Position numbers and translations under genes: made by a program
Notes under the pieces: generated by a model
Databases searched by the model: none
What the model saw: the letters and a program-made list of their open reading frames with translations, nothing else
What the model was told of the DNA's origin: nothing
Part shown: piece after piece, positions 11,901 through 23,900 of the stretch
How positions within the stretch are numbered: position 1 is the stretch's first letter
Layout of the letters: each line of letters starts with the position of its first letter
Source: Diprion similis
Lineage: Eukaryota; Arthropoda; Insecta; Hymenoptera; Diprionidae
Assembly (NCBI RefSeq): GCF_021155765.1
Contig: NC_060109.1
Coordinates: forward strand, 2,505,001-2,569,000
DNA: 64,000 nucleotides
Direction: 5' to 3'

Positions 11901-14900
11901 GAATATGCAAGAAATTACTTGATATTGGATAAAGTGGTTGATACCCGATGGTTTTTGAGAAGAATTATTACGTGTACTAATTCAAAATTAAAATATGCAC
12001 GGAGTCAACCATTTTTTATAATTTTGGGTTTCTTACTTCAGAACCGTTATCAGCGTTCTTAAAAACGCTCAGAACGGAAATCAAATAACTGATTGCTTTT
12101 TAGTGAACCATATTGGAACCGGTATTTTGAATTTCCAATTTTTTGAGTTCATATTCATAATCAGTGACCTCAAAACCTCCAGTTTTCTAATTTCGTAGCA
12201 GCCGGAGGTATGCTTCAAATGGTGAAACAGTCACCTTTGTTACATCATATACCTTCGTCAATATATGCGATAGAGAAATTTTACGTCCACTTTAGCACTT
12301 TCAATATTTATGCACAACACCGGTACAGATATTATTCCTATAGACCTATCATAAATAGATTGCAAACATCAGGGCCGGCTTATCCACTAGACGGATTGGA
12401 GGCCCTCCAATGGGCCCCAAAGCAAGAGGGCCGAACCCGCTTCTTTAGTTGAATATTTTAAAAAAGATTTCAAACCGATTCTTTTATATAATTTGTTTAC
12501 ATACCGTTGGGTATATAATTTCCTGAATAAACAATTCCCGTAAAATTCAAAAGAAAGTAACGAAACGCAAATATCTATAAATTGACTTAGAATAAAGAAT
12601 ATACAGGGTGTACCGTTTTAAATAATCCAGCTGAATATCTTGAGAAGCAATCGTCATAGAGAAAAAAGTTTCTTATAAAAGTTGTTGGGTACCGAGGGGG
12701 ACAGATATTGGTGATATTGGTTATCCTGTGAGTGAAAGCGCAAAGGTGATATGAAGGCCAACTTCCGTTTTATCAATAGAATCATATGTTTTTTATTTCT
12801 TTATCCGACTGAGTGTTCAATTTTTCATTAAAAAAAAAACAAAAAAAAAAAAAAACACTAGAACAAGAATGTGCTAAGATGAATGGTTCCGAAGATATTC
12901 CATTATTCTGAAAAATCTTTTGAACGTTCATGTTTGAGCCAGTGTGTGTGTTTTTCAACGAAACATTTTTCTCTGTCACCATTGGTTCTCAATATATTCA
13001 GCTGTGTTATTTAAAATGGTACACCCTGTATAATGAGGCATTCCAAACTAACAATAAGACAAAGACGTGTACACACGCATAACAGGCAAAACACGGGACA
13101 GATATATGCAAAAATGATGTAACAATAAATTATTAATCTAAATCTAAATCTAGTCAAAACGAATGTGAACATAGTTTAATCCCGATAACCATCAATTGAT
13201 GAGTTACTGACTTTTTCGCTGATCCTGCTGTACAAAATGGATATTTAGAAATCTTTTTAGATCTTTAAGGGGACCAGCAAGTGAAATTTTAGTCCTATGA
13301 TACATATATGATAAATAATGGTGGCTGATTTTTTTTTTCGTGCATGGTTTTGGATAAGAAATGATGTTCCACGTCGAAAAATAATTTTGGTAAAATCTTT
13401 TGCGTGTTCGAAATTGTTATTTTTTAATGAAAAATAATTTCGCAATATCCATGCTTGAAGTTATTCGAAATAGTCAACAGAACATGTGAAACAATCGGCG
13501 AATCTTGGATATCGAGTATTGAAGGTGGAGATACGTTTTAAAGTAAATAAAAACCACTAAAAGGCTGTTTTTTGTAATAGCAAATTCTTCAATTTCATGT
13601 TTTATGACTTCTACTGTCATGGGATATATATATATGCACAGTTTTTAACAATTTTTATTCTTTAACACAACTAAAAAATATAATTCTCGATGTAAAATGA
13701 AAATTGTATGCTAAAGGTATTCGGGATGTTCTTTTTCACGTAACCAAAAAACTAAAAACTATTTTTTATCGCGAAGTTATGAATACAACCAAATTTTATT
13801 TACTTTAGAAATGTCGAAGAAAAATTTACATTTTCTTAAGACACGTAAGTCGTTTCGTTCAACATATTTCGTCTGATAATCTGTTTGTTTTTTTTTTTCC
13901 TTTGAAAACTCAGTTTCCTTATCTAAGAAATTTTTCCGTTTATTTTTATTTACCTATAAAATGGAGACTTTTTTCTGGGTCACAAGGTAGCTGTGAACGT
14001 TCTTTAAGAGTCACGCTTATCTTTTCTACGATAAGGTTGCCGGTATAGAATTTTTTTTTTTTGAAACCCAAAACGTATAATAAATCTCTAAAAGGAATAA
14101 GCGTGCACTTTCAACTAAGTTGAACGAATTTAGATCGATATTTTGATAAAACAAGAATTTGGCAATAAAAAAATCTTTCTATTTCGACAGAAGCTCCCGA
14201 TGACAGCCACTTCGAGCCTTGTTAAAAAAAAATTCCACTTTAATCAAAAAAAAAAAAAGCATAAATAATTTGAGTTCAAGAAAAAAAAAAAAAAAAGAAA
14301 TTAAGCTTACGAGAAAAATTCAATTTCGTAAATTTATCGGCGTAAACAACTTTAAACAAATCTTTAAATTTTATCAAAATTGATTTTTGAGCAATTCAGT
14401 ACAAATTTCACATTCTTTCCACATTCACAAACTAATTGCAATAAAAATGTAAAGTTTTCATTTTACAAAAACGATTAGTGCAAAAAATCCTGAGAAAATA
14501 GGTAATATCTATTCGATATAGGAGAAGTATAAGGAAAGAAATTGGGTCAAGGGTCAAACCTACTATTTTTTTTACCACACCTAACGTCATCAAGGATTAT
14601 TACACCCGTGCATAGACCTGAAGGGTGCGCCCTGGTCGATCTCTACTTTGACGTACATATCTCCAATTATCAAAGTTCATGTACCTCAAATGCGAAGAAG
14701 GGTTCAACAGCCCCATTCTACAGGCAATTCTGAACAAAAACAGCACAAAATACATTTTCAATTTAACATAGAAAAATATAGGGAATGGGCATAGATTCTA
14801 CGAAATTGCAATAGTAAATTCGTAGAATTCATGACATTTCTTTGTTTCTGCATCGAATAAAATTTTTTTGCAGTGTTTTTGTTTCGAATTGTATATATAA

Positions 14901-17900
14901 TGATGCTATTAAGAGGTCTACCTAACTGATTAGAAAAAAAGGCTTTATTTAAAGAATATTTTTAATAAGTTTTAACTGTAAATATTAATATTGGCTTTGT
15001 TAGACGTAATAAATACACTCTCCAATTATTGGAAAAAAAATTTTTTTATTGATTTTAATCACTTTTCATACACGAAAATCGTAGTTGAAAATCAGTCTGA
15101 AAAAAATGTAGGTCTACGGTGTTGATGATTTCTCGGAGATGGTCAACCTAAAACCAAAACATCTAACGCTTTTAGATTCAGCATGTGAATGGCCTTGGAA
15201 TGAACGATACGTTTTTTGAAACTTTGATTTTAACTATTTTTTTTTTATTTTTTCGTAAAATTGCCGTCATTTTATTACTTTTGCAAATATCAAAAATCGT
15301 ATATTTCATTCCAAGGCCATTGACATGCTGAATCTAAAACCGTTCGATTTTTTGGTTTCAGGTTAACCATCTCCGAGAAATCATGAACACCGCAGACTAT
15401 ATATATACCTTTTTTCAGACTGATTTTCAACAACGATTTTCGTGTACCAAATGTGATTAGAATCAATAAAAATTCTTTTTTATGTAATTCGAGAATTTAT
15501 TTATAAATTAAGCCTAACAAAGCCTATATCAATATTTACAATTCAAAATAATTTAAAAAATTCTTGAAAAACCCTTTTTTTTACTCGTCAGTTGGGTAGA
15601 CCACTTAAGTCCGTTTTTGCGTTTGAGATAGGTGGACTTGGATACTTGGAGATACATACGTCATCGTCGTAATCGACCAGGATACTCCCTTAACAATAAG
15701 TAAGGTCAATAGAGTTTAAGAGAATGCAATAATCAGTTTTTACCGACCGCATTAAGTGTCACCTATATTGACTATTATTAAAGACCACGCATCACTGACG
15801 AGAAAATACCCGCGCAGTCTGCGCAATTCTACATACCTATAATACGAAATACAAAAATAAAAAAAAATAAAACTTGTTTTTTACACAAAAATAATTCCGA
15901 GAAGGATATTCCTATAATCGAATTCTCACTTACTGCAGGACTCCATTTCCTGACGTTATTTTCGCACGAAGCAAACAAGTTTTTGTATAGTTTCATTCAG
16001 CATTGCATGTAGAATTGCGTCAACTGTACAATTTTTGCAACAGTACTCCGTAGGGTTTCACAATAGTAAAAATGTACGATATTTTACTCGGTCGGTAAGG
16101 GCTGACTGCGGCATCATCGTGAAGGTACTCGGAAACAAGCTGGTAATCTACTGCAGCTTAAAAATAACAGCCACCGTCCACCTTTCTTTTCTTTATTATT
16201 ATTATATTATGTGTCATACACGTGACGTTATTGAAGCCCGTTCGTGCATGTCCATCAGTAAATCATACTAGCTTTCAAACTTCTTTTCTGACAAAACATT
16301 GACGAAAAGAGATTGTTTTTGCAGTCATCGATAATTTGCAGTATTTATTCCCGTAGATAATAAGTTTCAAATACGCAAATTATTTTTTTTTAAATAATTA
16401 CGCTGGTAGTTTTGCGTCATTATTAGTCTTACCGCGAAATGTCACCTCGAAATTTAATACCAACACGTCATCAACACATTCGTGCTCGATAACACATTTT
16501 CTTTTAAAATATATTGCTTATTATGTCGTAAGTTATTTTCCTCATGTTATTTCACAGGAATTTACTTTGACCGATTTTTATTTTATAACAATTGAAAAGG
16601 ATTATTCAACACATCAAGAACTGTGTCAAACATTATCACCTCGCAGATAACGTATAATTAAGATTGCATATTGATGCAATCTCACCAAATGTTAAATCAA
16701 CGATAACAGAATAGGATTAAATAATAAGTGAAAAAATGGCGCGTATTAATGAAGTTCTGGTAGATTTGGTGCGTATAACATCTAGATCAGTTGACCGTGG
16801 CAGATATTGATTTAATTATTTTATCGTTCAAAATATTATATGTAATTCACCTAGTACTTTGCCGAGAATTCAATCTACATCTTTAATCCATAAGTCCTAT
16901 TTCAATTAATGTCGCGGTCATTTGTGTGGCACATATTGTGCAGCAGCGGACTCATTAATTGTTAAGATACCTAATTACTTTAAGTGTCGCACATAAGTAC
17001 CAAGCTTAAGTTGAATGAAAAATGAAAACGCGGCTTGAGGGCGCTAGCTGCTCCTGCTGCGTCTTCCGGTAAAAAGAAACAGAAATCAGTCAGCTAGCAA
17101 GTATGGTGAAATTTTCAAAGAAAGTGTATCCAATATAATCCTGCATGTACTTGCTAAATCCGTCAGTAAAATTATTCCTAAATGTATGTTAAATTGTTAA
17201 GCTTCGATACAAGTATAAATACTCCTAAGAAAGGCCCCTTTTGTACTTTTGTTATCCTCTTCAGTTCTTATTAACAATAACTCAAATAAATAAGAGATTT
17301 AAACCAGACTGAAATTCAATATATGTATACCCACTTCCAACCAAAAAAAAAAGAAATATTACAACAGGTTATGGGCCCAGACATAACCAAGGGTATACAT
17401 ATGAACTGAAATAAAAGAGGATAACAAACGTCTGGAAAACAATCGAGTCATGGATACAGTCAGATCTCAACTGGAAAATCTCGCAGAGGACAGTCAGGGA
17501 GAAGTCAACTACGAGTCATGGAGGTTCAAGCTGAACCTAACCTTAAAGACTAAGGATCTTTTTCAAGTCGCAACGGGTGCTGAGGTTAAACCGCAGGGAC
17601 CAGATACTGAAGCAAGCGTCAAGGCCTGGATGAAGAAAGACATTGAAGCTCAAACACTTATAGGTTTAAATGTAAGTAGCGATATAGCAAAGAAAATCTG
17701 TAACTGTACGACTGCGAGGCTGATGCTCGAAAAGTTAGAAACTCTATATGAGAAAAAGTCAGATATTACTATTGAAAACTTACAAAGGCTATTCTTTAGT
17801 TATAAATATAATGAGAGCAAATCCGTAATTGAAAATTGCATGAAAATTCAGCAATATGCAGACAGATTAAAAGCCGGAGGCGAAGAAATTAAGGAAGGGT

Positions 17901-20900
17901 GGATTATATCGCGAATTCTGAATATGTTGCCACCTAGATTATATCATTTCAGAACCTCTTGGGATTGCATGAGTAGTACAGACAAAAATCTAAACAAACT
18001 TTTTGAATTTTTGCGTCTAGAAGAAGACAGACTAAATGAAAGTAAAGGCGAAAGCCATAATTCTCGAAACGCTCTTATATCAAAACAGTCAGGAAAAGAT
18101 TATAAACCGCCGAGTCAGAAAATTGAATGTTTCAAGTGTGGAAAGGCAGGTCATTTAAAGAAAGATTGTCGAGGTAGGCCATGTGAAAAGTATTTAGACT
18201 ATTGTAAGAAAAACTATGGCTGTAATATTTGTAAGAAAAAGGGTCATTTTGCAAAGGATTGTTGGAACAACAAAGAAAAGAATGAAAAGTCTGATAAAGA
18301 AGAGTCCACAAAAGGTAAAAGTGATAGACGAGCATTTATAACAATAAGCCTATCAGCTGCAAATGTAAATCACATAAATTCTTTACCAAATTGTAGTGAT
18401 TTATGGTACCAAGACTGTGCTGCGACACAGCACATGACGTCTCATATGGAATGGATGAGTGATTATGTAAAACTCGAAAAGCCTGTAATGGTCGTGATCG
18501 GTGACGCAACCCAAATTGAAGGGATAGGCATAGGGAATGTTAAGTTAGAAGCATTCGACGGTGAGCGTTGGTGTAAAATTGAGCTAAAGGATGTACTACA
18601 CACACCAAAGATGCCTTTCAATTTATTGTCTGTTACTAAAATATTAGATAAGGGTTACATTCAAACTGCAGATGCAAAAAACTCCTATTTCATGACTAAA
18701 AATGAAAATGAGATTGTCGCCATAGCAAATAGGGAAGGAAATTTATTCAAAATGATGTTTCGTATGGATAGGTCAGAAAGTACAAAGAGTGAGTCAGTTC
18801 GTTCAGACAGTTGTCTAGTCAGTATCTCTATAAAGCAGTGGCACGAACGAATGGCGCACCAAAACATTAAGTATATTAAAAACGTATTAGATAAAAAGGG
18901 TATTAAATATATCAACGACTGGGAAGAGTATGTTTGCGAAGGATGTGCTTACGGGAAGCAACACAGGGTGTCTCATCCGAAAAATAGTAAAGTAGCCTCA
19001 CGACCGCTGGATCTGATACACGTAGACTTAGGTGAGATAGAAACTAGATCTTTAGGAGGAGCGAAATATTTTCTTCTTCTAAAAGATGACTTTACACATT
19101 ACCGAACAGTTTATTTTCTCAAAACCAAAGACGAGGCAGTTACAAAATTAGACATATTCCTAAAAATGGTGCAAAACCAATTTGACAGAAAAGTTAAGAC
19201 TCTCAGGTCAGACAATGGCACGGAGATTAAAAATTGTGATACTAAGAAACTATTAGACAATCTAGGAGTTCTTCATAGCAAGACTAATACATATACGCCA
19301 GAACAAAATGGTCGAATCGAACGTGAAATGCGTACAATCGTAGAGGCAGCTAGAACTGCGATACAATCGAAAGGTTTAGATGAAAATTTGTGGGCCGAAG
19401 CAATAAATTACGCAGTATTTACAATTAATCAGACTGGTACAAGCTCACAAAAGAATAAAACACCAGCCGAACTGTGGTTTGGACGCACAATAGACATAAG
19501 TAAGCTAAGAATCTTTGGATGTGACTGTTACGTTTTGTTACCAAAGCATAAACAAACAAAAATCGGTAAAAAGTCGATAAAAGGTATATTTGTAGGTTAC
19601 GATTTAGATTCACCGAGTTACAGAATCTATGTCAAAGATAAAAATGATGTGATAAGCTCTGAAAATGTAATTTTTGATGAAAAATTTAAGTCAAATCAAA
19701 GTCTAACCGAAATGCAGATGCCTCTAAATGAAAACGAAAATGAAAATATTGAAATTGAGTCAGTAGATTCGGAATATGATACACCTGACAATGACACTTC
19801 AGATGAAAGCCAAAACTCCGAAATAGTTGAAGCTGAAAATCAAAATGAGGGTGTAAAGTTAAGAAATCGTAACGAGTTAAGAATGCCCAGAAAATTTGCC
19901 GAGTATGAGACAGGCTGGATAAATAGCGCAAACAATTGTGCAATGATAGGTGAAGTAGAAGATATATCCGTATCTAAAGCACTGAAAGATAAAAATTGGT
20001 ACAAAGCAATGCAAAATGAATTCGAGTCTCTAGTCAAAATGAATACTTGGAAATTAGTAGAACTACCGAAAGATGCTAAACCATTATCCTGCCGTTGGGT
20101 TTTACGTCAAAAATCCGATGGTACAGAGAAAGCTAGATTAGTAGCGCGAGGATTTGAACAGGAAAAGGGTATAGATTATTTTGAAACGTTTAGTCCTGTT
20201 GCTCGTCATGCATCTATTCGATTGTTGCTAAGTCTTGCCGCGTCAAACAAAATGAAGCTAATGACATTCGATGTTAGAACAGCCTTCTTACACGGTGAAT
20301 TAGAAGAAAATATATATATGTATCAACCTGAAGGATTTGATGATGATTCAGGACGCGTTTGTAAGCTCATTAAGAGTCTGTATGGTCTGAAGCAATCACC
20401 TAAAAATTGGAATGAGAAAATCTCATCGTACTTAAAAACATTTGGATTAGAAAATACTGAAGATGATCCGTGTGTATATTATAATAAAGACAGAACCGTC
20501 ATTATGATCTTATTTGTTGATGACGGAATAATTGCTGGAAAAGATGAATCTAAACTAGTACAAATATTGAGAAAAGTGAATCAAAAGTTTGAGATCACAT
20601 TTAATACTGCTACAAGCAATCGTCTGTCATATTTAGGGATGAATATTGAAGTAAATTCAAATGGCATTTTCGTAAACCAAGTCCAGTACACTGAGAAAAT
20701 TATCAAAAGATTCAACCTTGAAAACTCTAGTCCTGTATCCACACCGATGGAACGTGGTATGATAACTGACGAAGGAAAATTTGTAAACGATCAACCACTT
20801 GATAAACTAAATCCATATCGTGAAGCCATAGGTAGCTTACTTTATTTAGCTACAATTAGCCGTCCAGATATTAGCTTTGCAGTGAACTATCTTAGTAGAC

Positions 20901-23900
20901 AGATGAGTAAACCGATGACGAGTCATTGGAGAATGGTAAAACGTGTGTTTCAATATTTAAATGGCACAACGAATTTTGGAATCTTCTTTAACGGAGATGA
21001 TAACGTAATAGCCTATACTGACTCAGATTATGGAGGAGATCCAGTGACTGGAAAGTCAACAAGTGGTGTGCTTATTTTGAGAGGAGGCCCTATTGTATGG
21101 CACACACAGAAGCAACGCCATGTAGCAAATTCTACAGCCGAGGCTGAATATCGAGCAGCAGTATCATCTATTGATGACATTTGCTGGATACGACGTTTAG
21201 GTAGCGAGCTAGGCATTACAAATCTAAATGAACCCACAACTTTATACGTTGATAACAGATCAGCTATCTGTATGTTGCAAAACACCCATGAAGGGAGAAT
21301 TACAAAAGGAAAGAAACACATAGACATCTCACGTAAGTTCATTCAAGAACATTTAGAATCTACTATTACCTTAAAACATGTAAAGAGTAACGAACAAATA
21401 GCCGATATTTTAACAAAACCTTTACCCTATGTAAGTTTCAAACTATTACGAAGTAAAGTAATTAAGGAGGAGTGTTAAGATACCTAATTACTTTAAGTGT
21501 CGCACATAAGTACCAAGCTTAAGTTGAATGAAAAATGAAAACGCGGCTTGAGGGCGCTAGCTGCTCCTGCTGCGTCTTCCGGTAAAAAGAAACAGAAATC
21601 AGTCAGCTAGCAAGTATGGTGAAATTTTCAAAGAAAGTGTATCCAATATAATCCTGCATGTACTTGCTAAATCCGTCAGTAAAATTATTCCTAAATGTAT
21701 GTTAAATTGTTAAGCTTCGATACAAGTATAAATACTCCTAAGAAAGGCCCCTTTTGTACTTTTGTTATCCTCTTCAGTTCTTATTAACAATAACTCAAAT
21801 AAATAAGAGATTTAAACCAGACTGAAATTCAATATATGTATACCCACTTCCAACCAAAAAAAAAAGAAATATTACAACATTAATACATCACATAAAAGTT
21901 GCCACGGATTTGCAATGATATCGTTACGCCTGACTCTTGGGTTTCTCAGTATCTCCGGAGTTTTCAATATTTAAAAATTTCCATTTGTTCAACAACTAAA
22001 AATGTTGTAATGTAAACTATTGGATCATCAAGTAGAAATGTTAAGCTGATTCCCCGAATTTTTTTATAATTTTTGGACGCTCCTAAGAGGGTTAAAATGG
22101 CCAAAAACGATATTGCCATAAATGGCCCGCGCAGGGTTAATGAGTCAAGTTAACTTTTATTCAGACCTTTACTTATAACTCAAGAATTGTGATGTTTGCG
22201 AATCAGATCGAATGAATGTTCGCTGGAATTTCTTAAAGGGGGGGGGGGGGGGGGGGGGGGTCTGAGATACCAAAAAAAACATATTTTTGTGATTTTTTTA
22301 ACAGAGTACCTTACTTATTAATATTTTTAAATTTATTGTACATTATTAAGCATTATTCTAAGAATATTCTGCTACATTTTCATAAATAAATATTATTTAA
22401 AATTCAAACAGTGGAAGTAGTGAGAACCGAGTCACCTCAAAAAAAAGTTTCGATGCGGTAGTCAAAATTTCTTGAAAACCTTCGGACCGATTTCGCCTAA
22501 ACTATGCACACTTTATTTACATAGTAAATACTAGTTTCTGAACGAAGGATTTTTTTTTCTCAATTAAAACTTATTTTTTAATTAAACAATAAGAGCAAAT
22601 CAAAGTTTAAATCAGAGCTTTTTGATTGCACCGTCACCAAAAATTCAAAAATGAACATTTTGTTAATTTCTTCGTTCAAATTCAAGATAAACTTATGTAT
22701 TAATGAAATCCCTTTGGTTTTTTAATTTCAGATCAAGCAATCATGAGTTATCCTGACTACCGCATGGAAACTTTTTTTTGAGGTGACACGGTTCTTACGA
22801 CTACCACTGGCTAAATTTTCAATATTTTTTTATGAAAATGTAAGAGAATATTGATTGGATGATGCTTATTAATTCACAATAAGTTTAAAAATATTAATAA
22901 ATAAGGTACTTTGTAGTATTACTATTTTGCATTTCATATTTAGGTTCCAAAAAGTTGGATTTTTCTTCTTCGTTAACAGTGAAGAATTGCCCAAAAATAC
23001 TCACATTAAAAAATACATATAAAATCTGTTTCCGCATTGTTTTCGAGAAAATGATGAACATCAAATTTCAATCTGCTGGAACAAGTTTCAATTTTTTACA
23101 AAATCTCGATATTACGAAATTCTAAAAAATTCATCTTAGCACGTAATTCGATACATTTTTGTATACTTTAAAACAAAAATTTTACTTTTTGTAAAACCTG
23201 CCTATCTATTCAGAATAAAAAGTTACCTGATTTTGATTCATCGTTGTCACAACGTGACCAAACTTTGACTCGTAACCGACACGTATTTGTTCTTCTGATG
23301 GATAAGACGTTTTTCTCGATCTGACTGACTGGCGTAATTTTATTCAACCTTGCATCTACTTATCCAACCATTCACTCATTCATCCATTCATTCATTATGG
23401 TGAAACGTACCTTGCTGGCCAATGGTTGCGATGAAAAAGTCATCCGCATAATTTGGTAACGGTTCAGCGACCGAAGTCTTCGACACAATGATGCAGAGAC
23501 CGATGAGAAACAGAATAATTGCAATAATGACGTATTTTTGGCGCCAAGCTAGATGTACAAGGCCAGTTCCAATTTGCTTTAAGCGCTGAAAATGTTTTTA
23601 TTCACCATATTAAAAAAAACATTTGTTCAATGATTATGTGTAGGTACTGTTTAACCCCCGGTTTAACCGATTACTTATGTAAGCTGAGTTTATCCAATAG
23701 GTAACAAGATAAAGTTTAATCATCACAATGGAATATACTAAAATCAAAGATCGAAAACAAAACAAGAGTCACGTGATTTGAAGGTTAAGAATGATTTTCG
23801 TGCTGTTCCAACATCGCCACAATAAGTGACTTTCGAGCCCGTCAAAATAAAGACGCAATAATAAATTGAAAGAAAAAAAAGAGGCACGTACAGCGAGCTG

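Larger units (their letters stand above)
16960..21879 (+). mobile_element. Ty1/copia LTR retrotransposon, complete, 4920 bp
   Basis: Full-length element with two 407-bp long terminal repeats that I read as identical. Both run TG...CA, and a perfect 5-bp target duplication TTAAT lies at 16955-16959 and 21880-21884. Between them are a primer-binding site, one uninterrupted Gag-Pol frame and a polypurine tract. Equal LTRs and an open frame mean a recent insertion, possibly still mobile. It lies in the 19-kb intron of the Star-like gene, in the opposite orientation. Confidence 0.97.
4396..23410 (-). other. 19-kb intron 2 of the Star-like gene
   Basis: GT donor at 23410-23409 and AG acceptor at 4397-4396, minus strand. 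It holds the copia element, at least four inverted-repeat DNA elements, two foldbacks, A/T tracts and a G tract. The stretches 4900-6900, 7900-9700, 11050-12600, 13030-14900 and 16130-16950 are AT-rich, and I recognise nothing in them beyond short repeat fragments. Confidence 0.7.

Noticed and set aside
17450..21478. Several 60-104 codon minus-strand frames within the copia element
   Set aside because: Shadows of the Gag-Pol frame on the other strand.
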